From assembly GCF_001426435.1 (NCBI RefSeq), contig NZ_LMER01000019.1, positions 106,382 to 170,381 on the forward strand: a stretch of 64,000 bases of DNA. Direction: 5' to 3'. The notes beneath the pieces are model-generated. The model did no database searches, had not been told where the DNA came from, and saw only the letters and a program-made list of their open reading frames with translations. Of this stretch, positions 9,106 to 17,153 are shown in pieces; within the stretch, counting starts at the first letter, position 1, and each line of letters starts with the position of its first letter. The DNA is from Angustibacter sp. Root456 (GTDB lineage Bacteria; Actinomycetota; Actinomycetes; Actinomycetales; Angustibacteraceae). The translations under genes and the position numbers were made by a program.

Positions 9106-9111
9106 AGCCTA
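9106..9111 (-). promoter_or_regulatory. -10 box for leaderless DUF2530 mRNA
   Basis: TAGGCT on the minus strand with a 6-base gap to GTG 9099. It is the same box and spacing as upstream of pdxH and marR in this window. Confidence 0.55.
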
Positions 9112-9225
9112 GGCCCGGATCGGATGAGGGCACGCCCCACGCCCGGCCGCGACTCTGGCAGCATGTGCGCCGTCCGGTCGCCGTCGCCCGGCCCTCCCCC
9201 CGTGCACGACCTCGAAGGGTCCTTC

Positions 9226-10764
9226 ATGTCCGCGAAGAACCGCAAGCGCCCCGCTGCGTCCGGGAGCACCCGCACCACCACCAAAACCGCCGAGCGCCCC
9301 CCGGTGGCCAGTGGCAACGCGCTCGAGCGCTACTTCCGCATCGCCGAGCGCGGTTCCACCGTCGGCCGCGAGGTCCGCGGTGGCCTGGCGACCTTCTTCA
9401 CGATGGCCTACATCGTGGTGCTGAACCCGCTGATCATCGGCACCCAGGCCGACAGCACCGGCGCGTTCCTCGGCGGCGGCAGCGCACCGAACCTGGCCAA
9501 GGTCGCCGCGGCCACCGCGCTGGTCGCGGGCGTCATGACGATCCTGATGGGTGTCGTGGCCAACTACCCGCTCGCGCTCGCCACCGGCCTCGGGCTCAAC
9601 GCGTTCGTCACCTTCGGCGTGGCCAAGCTGCCCGGCATGACCTGGGCCGACGCCATGGGCCTGGTGGTCATCGAGGGCCTGATCATCCTGGTGCTCGTGC
9701 TCACGGGCTTCCGGCAGGCGGTGTTCCGCGCGGTGCCTCCGCAGCTCAAGGTCGCGATCAGCGTCGGCATCGGGCTGTTCATCACGATCATCGGTCTCGT
9801 CGACGCAGGCATCGTGCGCAAGCCGGCCGGCCCCACGCCGGTCGAGCTCGGCATCGGCGGGTTCCTCGCCGGGTGGCCGGTGCTGGTGTTCGTCATCGGC
9901 CTGCTGGCCATCATCATCATGCTCGTCAAGGGCGTGCGCGGCGCGATCCTCTACGGCATCGTCGGCGCCACCGTGCTCGCGATCATCGTCGAGGCGGTCG
10001 GCAACATCGGCAGCCAGACCGACGCCACCGGCAAGGTCGTCAACCCCAAGGGCTGGGGCCTGAACGTGCCGACCCTGCCCGACCAGATCGCCGCCAAGCC
10101 CGACTTCGGGCTGCTCGGCCACTTCAGCCTGCTGGGCTCGTTCTCGGCCATCGGCGTCGTGAGCGCCGTGCTGCTGATCTTCACCCTGATGCTCGCCGAC
10201 TTCTTCGACACCATGGGCACTGTCGTGGCCATCGGGGAGGAGGGTGGCCTGCTGGACGCCGAGGGCAACCCGCCGCACGTCGAGCGGATCCTGGTGGTCG
10301 ACTCGATCGCCGCCGCTGCGGGTGGCGCGGCGAGCATCTCGAGCAACACCTCGTACATCGAGTCGGCGTCGGGTGTCGGCGAGGGGGCGCGCACCGGCTT
10401 GGCCTCGGTGGTCACCGGTGTGCTGTTCCTGCTCGCCACGTTCCTGGCGCCGCTGGTCGCGGTGGTGCCCTACGAGGCGGCGACGCCGGCACTGGTGGTC
10501 GTCGGCTTCCTGATGATGCAGCAGGTCAAGGGGATCGCCTGGGACGACCTCGACATCGCGATCCCGGCCTTCCTCACCATCGTGCTGATGCCGTTCACGT
10601 ACTCGATCACGGCCGGCATCGGCGCGGGCTTCGTGGCCTACGTGGTCATCAAGATCGTGCGCGGCCGCGCGAGCGAGCTCCACGTGCTCATGTGGGTGAC
10701 CGCCGTCCTGTTCGTCATCTACTTCGCGATCGACCCGATCAAGCAGCTGCTCGGCGTCAGCTGA
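9226..10764 (+). CDS. NCS2-family (AzgA-like) purine permease
   Basis: A 512-residue membrane protein of the nucleobase-cation symporter-2 / AzgA group, which imports guanine, hypoxanthine or adenine with protons. Supporting blocks are the N-terminal ATFFTMAYI segment after a charged 45-residue leader, ADFFDTMGT in the middle (about residue 325), and ASISSNTSYIESASGVGEG (about residues 366-384), the re-entrant substrate-binding motif of the family. About 12-14 hydrophobic segments are visible. The ATG at 9226 follows a weak AAGGGT; an upstream in-frame stretch to 8839 is antisense to DUF2530. No purine riboswitch is recognisable in the 126 bases upstream. Which purine it carries is not shown. 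Confidence 0.88.
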   Translation: MSAKNRKRPAASGSTRTTTKTAERPPVASGNALERYFRIAERGSTVGREVRGGLATFFTMAYIVVLNPLIIGTQADSTGAFLGGGSAPNLAKVAAATALVAGVMTILMGVVANYPLALATGLGLNAFVTFGVAKLPGMTWADAMGLVVIEGLIILVLVLTGFRQAVFRAVPPQLKVAISVGIGLFITIIGLVDAGIVRKPAGPTPVELGIGGFLAGWPVLVFVIGLLAIIIMLVKGVRGAILYGIVGATVLAIIVEAVGNIGSQTDATGKVVNPKGWGLNVPTLPDQIAAKPDFGLLGHFSLLGSFSAIGVVSAVLLIFTLMLADFFDTMGTVVAIGEEGGLLDAEGNPPHVERILVVDSIAAAAGGAASISSNTSYIESASGVGEGARTGLASVVTGVLFLLATFLAPLVAVVPYEAATPALVVVGFLMMQQVKGIAWDDLDIAIPAFLTIVLMPFTYSITAGIGAGFVAYVVIKIVRGRASELHVLMWVTAVLFVIYFAIDPIKQLLGVS

Positions 10765-10773
10765 CCCACCCGG

Positions 10774-10848
10774 CGCAGATACCCGTCGAGATCCGGCTCG
10801 AGACCCGCTCAGGCGGCCCTCACGACCGGAGATCGGCGGGTATCTGCG
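10774..10848. repeat. 12-bp inverted repeat between permease and next gene
   Basis: CGCAGATACCCG (10774-10785) is repeated exactly in inverse orientation at 10837-10848, with 51 bases between. The arms extend imperfectly inward (GATC on both sides). It may form a large hairpin terminating the permease mRNA, or be an extragenic palindrome. There is no T-run. Confidence 0.55.
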
Positions 10849-10873
10849 TAGACGGCGGGGGCGGGGGCGGGCC

Positions 10874-10879
10874 TAGCGT
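10874..10879 (+). promoter_or_regulatory. -10 box before the mycothiol-dependent-type enzyme
   Basis: TAGCGT with a 6-base gap to ATG 10886, indicating a leaderless mRNA. Confidence 0.5.
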
Positions 10880-10885
10880 GGGCGC

Positions 10886-11710
10886 ATGACGACTGACCGC
10901 AGCTCTTGGCTCACCCACGAGGCCTATCTCGCGGCCTTCACCGCTGACGCCCGACGGCTCTCGCAGCTCGCCCGCGGCGGCGACGCCAGCGCCGCGGTGC
11001 CCACGTGCCCCGGCTGGACGCTGCTCGACCTCGTGCGGCACGTCGGTGACGTCTACGCCCACAAGGTGGCGCTGCTGCGCCTGGGCCGGCGTCCGCAGCA
11101 GGGGGAGTGGCCGCTGGGTGACGGCCTGGCGTTCACCGAGGCGCTCGACCGGCACGACGCCGAGCAGCGCGAGCTGGCGCAGCTGCTCGCGGACGTCGGC
11201 CCCGACGCCGCGTGCTGGACGTGGATGGAGGGTGCCGGTGAGGGCACCTGCGCCGCCTGGGCGCGGCGGATGGCCCACGAGGCGCTCGTGCACCGCGTGG
11301 ACGCCGAGGCCGCCGTGGGTGCACCGCTGCACCGCGCGGCGCCGGGCCTGGCCGCGGACGGCGTCGACGAGGTGCTCACCTGGATGGCGGGCGATCCGGA
11401 CGTGGTCGCGGAGCCGCAGTCGGCATCCGGTGCGCCGGGCACGGTGCTGCTCGACTGGGGTGCGGGCGGGCGGCTGGTCGCTCTGCCGGACGGTGGCCAC
11501 GACGTCCGCGCGCTCTCGCCGGCGCAGGCGGCAGGCGCGGTCACGGACGCAGTCCTGCGCGGCGACGCGCTCTCGCTCGACCTCTACCTGTGGGGGCGGC
11601 TCGAGGCCCTGCCGCCGCTGATGCGCGGAGACCTCGACGTGGTGGAGATCTCCGGCAGCGCTCCTGTGCTCGAGCGCCTGGGGGGCCGGGTAGCCGCGGC
11701 GACGCAGTAG
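10886..11710 (+). CDS. maleylpyruvate isomerase family mycothiol-dependent enzyme
   Basis: A 274-residue soluble protein of the DinB-fold family typified by mycothiol-dependent maleylpyruvate isomerase. Recognised blocks are CPGWTLLDLVRHVGDVY (about residues 35-51, supplying one metal-ligand His) and RMAHEALVHRVDAEAA (about 130-145, supplying Glu and His). The C-terminal domain resembles the MDMPI C-terminal/SCP-like part. Most family members have unknown substrates and act in mycothiol-related isomerisation or thiol chemistry, so the name describes the family rather than a proven reaction. It is probably a single-gene unit on a leaderless mRNA. Confidence 0.8.
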   Translation: MTTDRSSWLTHEAYLAAFTADARRLSQLARGGDASAAVPTCPGWTLLDLVRHVGDVYAHKVALLRLGRRPQQGEWPLGDGLAFTEALDRHDAEQRELAQLLADVGPDAACWTWMEGAGEGTCAAWARRMAHEALVHRVDAEAAVGAPLHRAAPGLAADGVDEVLTWMAGDPDVVAEPQSASGAPGTVLLDWGAGGRLVALPDGGHDVRALSPAQAAGAVTDAVLRGDALSLDLYLWGRLEALPPLMRGDLDVVEISGSAPVLERLGGRVAAATQ

Positions 11711-11753
11711 CCACCGGCACGGAATGGCTCAAGGCCAGTCGGTGTTGTGCCGA

Positions 11754-11798
11754 TCGTTAGCATGGTTAATGAGCACAAGTAATGAGGTAGGCTAACGA
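11754..11798 (+). promoter_or_regulatory. marR promoter and candidate operator
   Basis: TCGTTAGC (11754-11761) and its exact inverse GCTAACGA (11791-11798) flank an AT-rich stretch holding two copies of TAATGAG 13 bp apart (11767-11773, 11780-11786). The right arm overlaps a -10 box TAGGCT (11788-11793), 8 bases before ATG 11802. This geometry fits autorepression by the MarR protein encoded next. Confidence 0.55.
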
Positions 11799-11801
11799 CC
11801 G

Positions 11802-12278
11802 ATGGCAACTCACAGCACCACGAACGACGCACCGGCCGTCACCCGCAGCGGCTCCCGTCTGGGCGTTCCTGCCCTGGCGGTCGAGCTGCGCCACGCGATC
11901 ATGCGGGCCTCGCGCCGCGTCCGGCAGGAGCGCAGCGTCGACGACGTGACGCCCGGCCAGTACTCCGTGCTCGCCGGACTCGACGTCCACGGCCCCTTGA
12001 CGCCCCGCGAGATCGCGGCGCACGAGAAGGTGCAGCCGCCGTCGATGACGCGCACCATCACCGCGCTCGAGGAGCTCGGTCTCGTGAGCCGCACCGACCA
12101 CCCCACGGACGGCCGTCAGGTGCTGGTGGCGCTCACCCCCGAGGGATCGACGGTGGTGCGAGAGACGCGCAAGCGCCGCGACGCCTGGTTGGCCAAGCGG
12201 CTCGCCGAGCTGTCGCCCGACGAGCGCGACACCCTCGCCCGCGCCGCGGAGATCCTGCAGCGGATGGCCGAATCATGA
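11802..12278 (+). CDS. MarR-family transcriptional regulator
   Basis: A 158-residue winged-helix regulator. The helix-turn-helix lies around residues 62-90 (PREIAAHEKVQPPSMTRTI) and the wing motif DHPTDGRQVLVALT follows, a standard MarR signature. It is likely a dimeric repressor relieved by small aromatic or lipophilic ligands. The gene overlaps the next MFS gene by 4 bp (ATGA), so regulator and transporter are translated together, and the palindromic promoter in front suggests autoregulation. Position matches Rv0880 in the M. tuberculosis core block (from memory). Confidence 0.9.
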   Translation: MATHSTTNDAPAVTRSGSRLGVPALAVELRHAIMRASRRVRQERSVDDVTPGQYSVLAGLDVHGPLTPREIAAHEKVQPPSMTRTITALEELGLVSRTDHPTDGRQVLVALTPEGSTVVRETRKRRDAWLAKRLAELSPDERDTLARAAEILQRMAES

Positions 12279-13600
12279 GCCCGACGTTCCGCGCGATGCG
12301 CGCCTTCAACTACCGCGTCTGGGCCATGGGAGCGATCGTCTCCAACATCGGTACCTGGATGCAGCGCGTGGCCCAGGACTGGCTCGTCCTGACGGTGCTC
12401 ACCGACCACTCCGCGGTCGCCGTGGGCATCACGACCGGCCTGCAGTTCGCCCCGATGGTGCTGCTCGCGCCGCTGGCCGGCGTCCTGGCTGACCGGGTGC
12501 CCAAGCGTCGCCTGCTCATCGGCACCCAGTCGGCCATGGGACTCGTGGGCCTGGTGCTCGGCGTGCTGGTCGTCACTGACAGCGTGCAGCTGTGGCACGC
12601 CTACGCGCTCGCCCTGGCCCTCGGCGTCGCGGCTGCCGTCGACTCACCGGCCCGCCAGGCGTTCGTCAGCGAGATGGTGCCGCGGGAGGACCTCTCGAAC
12701 GCCGTGAGTCTCAACAGCGCGTCGTTCCACGCCGCACGGATCTTCGGCCCTGGCCTGGCCGGCCTGCTCATCGCCTGGGTCGGTACGGGGCCGGTGTTCC
12801 TCATCAACGCCGTGACGTTCCTGGCCGTCATCGCCTCGCTGCTGCGCATGCGCGTGAGCGAGCTCATGCCGGCTCCGGTCGCGGCGCGAGGCCGGGGCCA
12901 GCTGCGGGAGGGGCTGCGCTACGTCAGGGGGCGGCCCGACCTCATCCTCATCATGGTCGTCGTGTTCCTCGTGGGCACCTTCGGCCTGAACTTCCAGATG
13001 ACCACGGCCATCATGGCCACCGCCCAGTTCCACAAGGGCTCCGGGGAGTACGGACTGCTGGGCTCGATCATGGCGATCGGCTCGCTGGGCGGCGCGCTGC
13101 TCGCGGCCCGGCGTGAGCGGCCGCGGCTGCGACTGGTGATCGGCGCGACGCTCGCGTTCGGCGTCTTCGCCAGCGCCGCGTCGCTGATGCCGACGTACAC
13201 CCTCTTCGCCGTCGCCCTGATCCCCGTGGGCCTGTCGTCACTGACGTTGATGACCAGCGCCAACGCGACGGTGCAGCTGACGGTGGAGCCGAGCATGCGC
13301 GGGCGGGTGATGGCCCTCTACATGGCCATCTTCATGGGTGGCACCCCGGTGGGCGCTCCGTTCATCGGCTGGCTCGGCAGCGCCTTCGGCCCGCGGTGGA
13401 CGATCCTGTTCGGAGGGCTCGTGTCGGTGGTGACCGCGCTGGTCGCCACGGCCTACGTGCTGCGCCGTGACGAGCTGCGGCTCACCTACCGGTGGCGCCA
13501 GACGCCGCACCTGCAGGTGCAGAGCGTGGCCCACGAGCGCCAGGTCGCCCGCGAGCGGCTGGCCAGCGTGCAGGCCAACGACTCCCGCTCGGCCGCGTGA
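12275..13600 (+). CDS. MFS transporter co-transcribed with marR
   Basis: A 441-residue MFS protein of the EntS/TMEM-like exporter type, with about eleven or twelve transmembrane segments, the loop GVLADRVPKRR near residue 75 and the SPARQAFVSEMV block after the fourth or fifth helix typical of this branch. The hydrophilic tail of about 40 residues is cytoplasmic. Coupling to marR by a 4-bp overlap predicts that its expression follows the MarR ligand, which may also be the exported compound. That link is inferred and the substrate is unknown. Confidence 0.85.
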   Translation: MSPTFRAMRAFNYRVWAMGAIVSNIGTWMQRVAQDWLVLTVLTDHSAVAVGITTGLQFAPMVLLAPLAGVLADRVPKRRLLIGTQSAMGLVGLVLGVLVVTDSVQLWHAYALALALGVAAAVDSPARQAFVSEMVPREDLSNAVSLNSASFHAARIFGPGLAGLLIAWVGTGPVFLINAVTFLAVIASLLRMRVSELMPAPVAARGRGQLREGLRYVRGRPDLILIMVVVFLVGTFGLNFQMTTAIMATAQFHKGSGEYGLLGSIMAIGSLGGALLAARRERPRLRLVIGATLAFGVFASAASLMPTYTLFAVALIPVGLSSLTLMTSANATVQLTVEPSMRGRVMALYMAIFMGGTPVGAPFIGWLGSAFGPRWTILFGGLVSVVTALVATAYVLRRDELRLTYRWRQTPHLQVQSVAHERQVARERLASVQANDSRSAA

Positions 13601-13610
13601 GCGACCGGGT

Positions 13611-13616
13611 TAGGGT
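13611..13616 (+). promoter_or_regulatory. -10 box for the 28-residue microprotein
   Basis: TAGGGT with a 6-base gap to GTG 13623, the same geometry as the leaderless genes of this window. It lies 11 bases past the upstream MFS stop. Confidence 0.5.
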
Positions 13617-13622
13617 GACGGC

Positions 13623-13709
13623 GTGACCCCCCGCACGCGGCAGGCCGTGGTGAGCATCGCGCTCGTCGCCCTCGTGGTGGTCGCGATCGTGGGCGCGTTC
13701 GTGCGCTGA
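13623..13709 (+). CDS. 28-residue single-span membrane microprotein
   Basis: A short frame of 29 codons including TGA. It encodes MTPRTRQAVV followed by a hydrophobic run of about 16 residues (IALVALVVVAIVGAF) and a terminal VR. The charged N-terminus, central membrane span and short tail are those of a bitopic microprotein. It is too short for routine gene calling, but it begins exactly 6 bases behind a TAGGGT box. It could be co-expressed with the marR-MFS operon or be independent. Function is unknown; association with a membrane transporter is a common role for such proteins but is not shown here. Confidence 0.5.
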   Translation: MTPRTRQAVVSIALVALVVVAIVGAFVR

Positions 13710-13727
13710 GCCGAGGGGCGTCGAGGT

Positions 13728-15071
13728 CTAGGGCGCCTTCGTGACGGTCTTGGTGATCGTCGAGGTCGTCGGCGTGGCCGTGATGGTCGTGACCGTGCAG
13801 ACCTTAACCCCCAGCAGGTCGACGGCGCAGGGGGTGGTCGTCGTGACGATCGGCGTCGGCAGCGGCACGAGCCGCGTCACGAGCGAGGTGACGATCGACG
13901 TCACGGGCGAAGCGGCCGACGAGACGGCGGACGAGACGGCCGACGACGCGCCGGCGACCACCCCTGCGGCGGCCCCACCCGAGGCCGACGTCGGCGCCGG
14001 AGCGGGCTGGCCGGCGTCCGGGCCGTTCGCTGCGCCACCGGAGCCACCGGAGTCGCCAGAGCCACCGGACCCACCAGACCCACCGGAGCGGGCGGTCGAC
14101 GTCCGCGAGGCGCCCGCGGCCTCGGTGCGTGGGCCCGAGCCGTTGCCCTGGGCCGCCGCTGCTGCGGCCTGCACCGGGTCCCAGCCGCCGGACGCCGGCG
14201 CCATGTGGGCTGCGGGGAGGCTGGACGCCGGAAGCGCCGTGACGCCGTGGCGGTACGCGTCCGCGATGGCGACGACGGTGCGCACGTAGCTGTCGGAGTT
14301 GTTGTAGCGCCGGATGGCGCGGTAGAGGTCGGTGCCGTTGCGCAGGTCGCCCGGCCCGCTGCACAGGTACACGGCGGTGGCGGTGGCGGCGTCGTCGACG
14401 TTCTGCGGGTCGCGCGTGCCGTCGCCGTTGGCGTCCGAGCCGACCACGCGCCAGGTGCCGGGGATGAACTGCATCGGCCCGACGGCGCGGTCGTAGACGG
14501 TGTCGCGGTCCCAGCGGCCACGGTCGGTGTCGCCGATGCGCGCGGTGCCCCGGCTGCCGTCGAGCGGGATGCCGATGATGCCCGGGCGGGCGACACCGGC
14601 GGCGTCCAGGGCGTTGCCGCCGAACCGCGCGTGGTCGCTCTCGACGCGACCGATCGCCCCCACGAGCGCCCAGTCGATGCCGCAGGCCGGGTCGGCGTCG
14701 GTGACGAGGCGGGCCGCGAGGCGGTAGGCGGCCAGCGCGCGGGCGGGGATGCCCAGGCGGTCGAGCTGCACGGGCTGCCGGCTCAGCGGTGCCGTGCCGT
14801 CGGGAAGCGCCAGACCGGGTGCGAGCTCGGGGTTCGCGCCGTCCGGGCTGGTGCCGGCCGGGGCGACGTCGCTGCCCACGCGGTCGGGCTGGGTCAGGGA
14901 CTGCTGCGGCACCTGCGGCACGACCGCACCGCTGGTGCGCGACGGCACGCCGGTCTGCGCCAGCGCGATGCCCGTCGCCGCCAGCACAGCGGCCGGCACC
15001 AGCGCGGCCACGCTGCGCCAGCGCACGGTGATGGTGCGGGTGCCTGCGCTGTTCCTGTGTGCACCGCTCAC
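13728..15071 (-). CDS. secreted lytic transglycosylase with Gly/Ser-rich tail
   Basis: A 447-residue exported murein hydrolase. An N-terminal hydrophobic segment (about residues 18-36) serves as signal or anchor. A transglycosylase domain of the MltB/SLT_2 type spans about residues 110-285, with the catalytic Glu in GRVESDH (E144), AVGPMQFIPGTW, and YNNSDSYV near its end. Residues 300-370 are a low-complexity Gly/Ser/Pro linker, and the C-terminal 80 residues are Ser/Thr/Val-rich. It cleaves the MurNAc-GlcNAc bond of peptidoglycan in the wall space. GTG 15071 is preferred because GAGGAAGGAC sits 7-8 bases upstream; a start 27 bases earlier has no such site. Confidence 0.85.
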   Translation of the reverse strand: MSGAHRNSAGTRTITVRWRSVAALVPAAVLAATGIALAQTGVPSRTSGAVVPQVPQQSLTQPDRVGSDVAPAGTSPDGANPELAPGLALPDGTAPLSRQPVQLDRLGIPARALAAYRLAARLVTDADPACGIDWALVGAIGRVESDHARFGGNALDAAGVARPGIIGIPLDGSRGTARIGDTDRGRWDRDTVYDRAVGPMQFIPGTWRVVGSDANGDGTRDPQNVDDAATATAVYLCSGPGDLRNGTDLYRAIRRYNNSDSYVRTVVAIADAYRHGVTALPASSLPAAHMAPASGGWDPVQAAAAAAQGNGSGPRTEAAGASRTSTARSGGSGGSGGSGDSGGSGGAANGPDAGQPAPAPTSASGGAAAGVVAGASSAVSSAVSSAASPVTSIVTSLVTRLVPLPTPIVTTTTPCAVDLLGVKVCTVTTITATPTTSTITKTVTKAP

Positions 15072-15165
15072 GATCGGGTCCTTCCTCGTCCGGCGCACCC
15101 CACCCCCGGGGTCGCACAGTGCTCAACGAGGGCGGTGCCTGAAAGTCACGCACATCGTGGGGTGG

Positions 15166-16431
15166 TCAGGCGGTGATCGCATCCCGAGACGGCGGCGCGG
15201 GCGTCTCGGCGGCCACGGCTCGGTTCATCTGCTTCCACTCCGGGCGCAGCGCGGGCAGCGTCGTGGCCACGAAGTAGGCCACGCCGCACACGAGCAGGGC
15301 CGTGCTGATGCCCACCTGCTCGGTGAGCACGCCGCCCACCAGGCCGCCGAACGGGATGAGTGCCCACGCCATGCTCGTGATCAGCGACATCACGCGGGCT
15401 CGCAGGTGCTCGGGGATCCGCTCGAGCTCGACGGCGCCCAGGATCGGGTTGATGACGCCTGCGCCGATACCCCCGACGAACAGCACGGCGATCACCGCCC
15501 ACAGCGGAGCGTCGAGGCCCAGCACGGCGAAGCGCGGCAGGCCGATGCCGAAGAAGCCGAGCGTGAACGCCGCGCGCCGCGGCAGGCGGTGGCCCACCGT
15601 GGCGGCCGTGAGGGCGCCGATCACCGCGCCGGCCGAGCTCGCGGCAGCGGCCACGCCCATGAGCCCCGCGCCCCCGCCACGGTGCTGGGCCCACACCGCG
15701 ATGAGCACCCCGGAGTAGGCGGCGTCGAGCAGGTTGGTGACGCCGATCATGCCGACGATCGAGCGCAGCAGGCCGTCACGCCAGACGAACCGGCCGCCTT
15801 GCCGCAGCCGCTGCAGGTAGGGCGCGGCGTCGTCCTCGTGGGGTGGTGTGGTCGCGCGAGCCTCGTGCGCGCGCAGGCCGAGGGCGACGACGAGCGCCGA
15901 GACCGCGAACGACGCGGCGTCCAGGCCGATCGCGGTGGCGGGCCCGACCGCCGTGACCAGCGCGGCCGCCGCGAGCGGGCCGATCACCGAAGCGGCCCGG
16001 CTGATGCCGTCGGTGAGGCCCAGCACGCGCTCGACCGGCTGGCCCGAGGTCGCCGCGACGACCGGCGCCAGCACGTACTTGGCGCTGTCACCCGGGCCGC
16101 GCACCGCACCCGCGAGGGCGACGAGCGCGAGCAGCGTGCCGAAGTGCAAGGCGCCGGCGGCGTGCAGTACCGGGATGAGGCCCACGAAGCCGACGCTGAC
16201 GACGTCCGACAGGATGCTCATGCGGCGCGGGCCGATGCGATCGGTGACCGGCCCGGCGAGGGCCTGGCAGATGACGTACGGACCCATCTCGGCCAGCGCC
16301 ACCAGGCCGGTGCGTGTCGCCGAGCCGGTGGTCTCGAGCACGAACAGCGGCACCGCGATCATCGACAGCCGGGTGCCCACGAGCGACGTGCCGTACGCCG
16401 CGAGCAGCGCCGCGACGGGGCGGCGGCTCAT
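15166..16431 (-). CDS. MFS transporter of the repressor-MFS operon
   Basis: A 421-residue MFS protein with about twelve transmembrane segments, opening MSRRPVAALLAAYGT and carrying the loop GPVTDRIGPRRMS near residue 65. The start ATG 16431 overlaps the stop of the upstream ArsR-like regulator by 4 bp (ATGA), so the pair forms a translationally coupled operon. Regulator-plus-MFS pairs of this type usually respond to and export a toxic small molecule; the compound here is unknown. The open frame extends far upstream, but that part is antisense or out of frame to the regulator. Confidence 0.85.
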   Translation of the reverse strand: MSRRPVAALLAAYGTSLVGTRLSMIAVPLFVLETTGSATRTGLVALAEMGPYVICQALAGPVTDRIGPRRMSILSDVVSVGFVGLIPVLHAAGALHFGTLLALVALAGAVRGPGDSAKYVLAPVVAATSGQPVERVLGLTDGISRAASVIGPLAAAALVTAVGPATAIGLDAASFAVSALVVALGLRAHEARATTPPHEDDAAPYLQRLRQGGRFVWRDGLLRSIVGMIGVTNLLDAAYSGVLIAVWAQHRGGGAGLMGVAAAASSAGAVIGALTAATVGHRLPRRAAFTLGFFGIGLPRFAVLGLDAPLWAVIAVLFVGGIGAGVINPILGAVELERIPEHLRARVMSLITSMAWALIPFGGLVGGVLTEQVGISTALLVCGVAYFVATTLPALRPEWKQMNRAVAAETPAPPSRDAITA

Positions 16432-17039
16432 CGGAAGGTCCCCGGGCGCGGGAAGACCTGCAGCTGGACGGTGACGCGCGCGGTGCCCTCGGCGGGGGCC
16501 CGCTCGGAGGTTTGCTCGGGGTCGTCCGAGCGCTGGTAGCTCTCGACGACGTCCCACATCCGCTCGGTGAGCTCGTCCGCCTGCTCGGGGGTGAGCTGGA
16601 GGTCGAGGTCGCTCAGCGTGCCGCGGCCGACCCAGGGCTCGGGGCGGTGCGGCATCTCGTCGACGGCGGCGAGCAGCTGCGAGGCGTAGGCCTGGGCGAC
16701 GCTGCGCAGGTAGATCTCGCTGGCAGCGGCCGACTCGGGGTCGGTGGCGGCCTCGCGCAGGTCCATCGTGGTGGCCCGGTGGGCGGCCTTCCACCAGCGC
16801 TCGCGGGGCTGGCCGCGGCCGACGTCCTCGGTGATGAAGCCGTACTGCGCGAGCTGACGCAGGTGGTAGCTGGTGGCGGCGCTGCTCAGCTCGAGGCGCT
16901 CGGCGAGCTGGGTCGCGGTGGCCGGGCCGTCGTGGCGCAGCAGGCCGAGCAGGCGCACGCGCACGGGGTGGGCCAGGCCGCGCAGGTTCTTGGCGTCGAG
17001 CCGGACGTCGTCCGGCCGGGAGGTGCCCTCGGTGCTCAT
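16428..17039 (-). CDS. ArsR-like winged-helix repressor
   Basis: A 203-residue regulator. Residues 15-85 form an ArsR/HTH_20-type winged helix (GLAHPVRVRLLGLLR, then LSSAATSYHLRQLAQYGFI as recognition helix and start of the wing). The C-terminal 110 residues are an effector or dimerisation region without the metal-binding Cys motif of classical ArsR, so a non-metal ligand is more likely. It is co-translated with the following MFS gene. The 14-bp tandem repeats immediately upstream of its ATG are the obvious candidate operator, placed to control both this operon and the divergent methyltransferase. Confidence 0.85.
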   Translation of the reverse strand: MSTEGTSRPDDVRLDAKNLRGLAHPVRVRLLGLLRHDGPATATQLAERLELSSAATSYHLRQLAQYGFITEDVGRGQPRERWWKAAHRATTMDLREAATDPESAAASEIYLRSVAQAYASQLLAAVDEMPHRPEPWVGRGTLSDLDLQLTPEQADELTERMWDVVESYQRSDDPEQTSERAPAEGTARVTVQLQVFPRPGTFR

Positions 17040-17050
17040 ACGCCGAAGAT

Positions 17051-17102
17051 ACTTCGCCAAGACTCCTTTGCCAAGACTTCTTTGCAAAGACTGTTTGGCC
17101 AA
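17051..17102. repeat. three 14-bp tandem repeats (candidate operator array)
   Basis: ACTTCGCCAAGACT (17051-17064), CCTTTGCCAAGACT (17065-17078) and TCTTTGCAAAGACT (17079-17092) are head-to-tail repeats, followed by a partial fourth, GTTTGGCCAA. Each core is near-palindromic (CTTTGCAAAG in unit 3). They start 12 bases upstream of the ArsR-like regulator's ATG, in the divergent promoter region, and are AT-richer than the surroundings. This is best explained as a multi-site operator for that regulator. Confidence 0.75.
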
Positions 17103-17153
17103 CCCCGCCCGCCAATGGTTGGGGGTGGGGGTGGGGCGGGGGAGAATGGGGGA

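Noticed and set aside
9100-9225. Purine riboswitch before the purine permease
   Set aside because: None of the conserved junction or loop sequences of the purine class is present, and the leader is too short for it together with an expression platform.
13860-14110. Repeat region in the lytic transglycosylase gene
   Set aside because: The repeats are codon-level low complexity for a Gly/Ser/Pro linker and Ala/Ser tail, not an independent DNA element.
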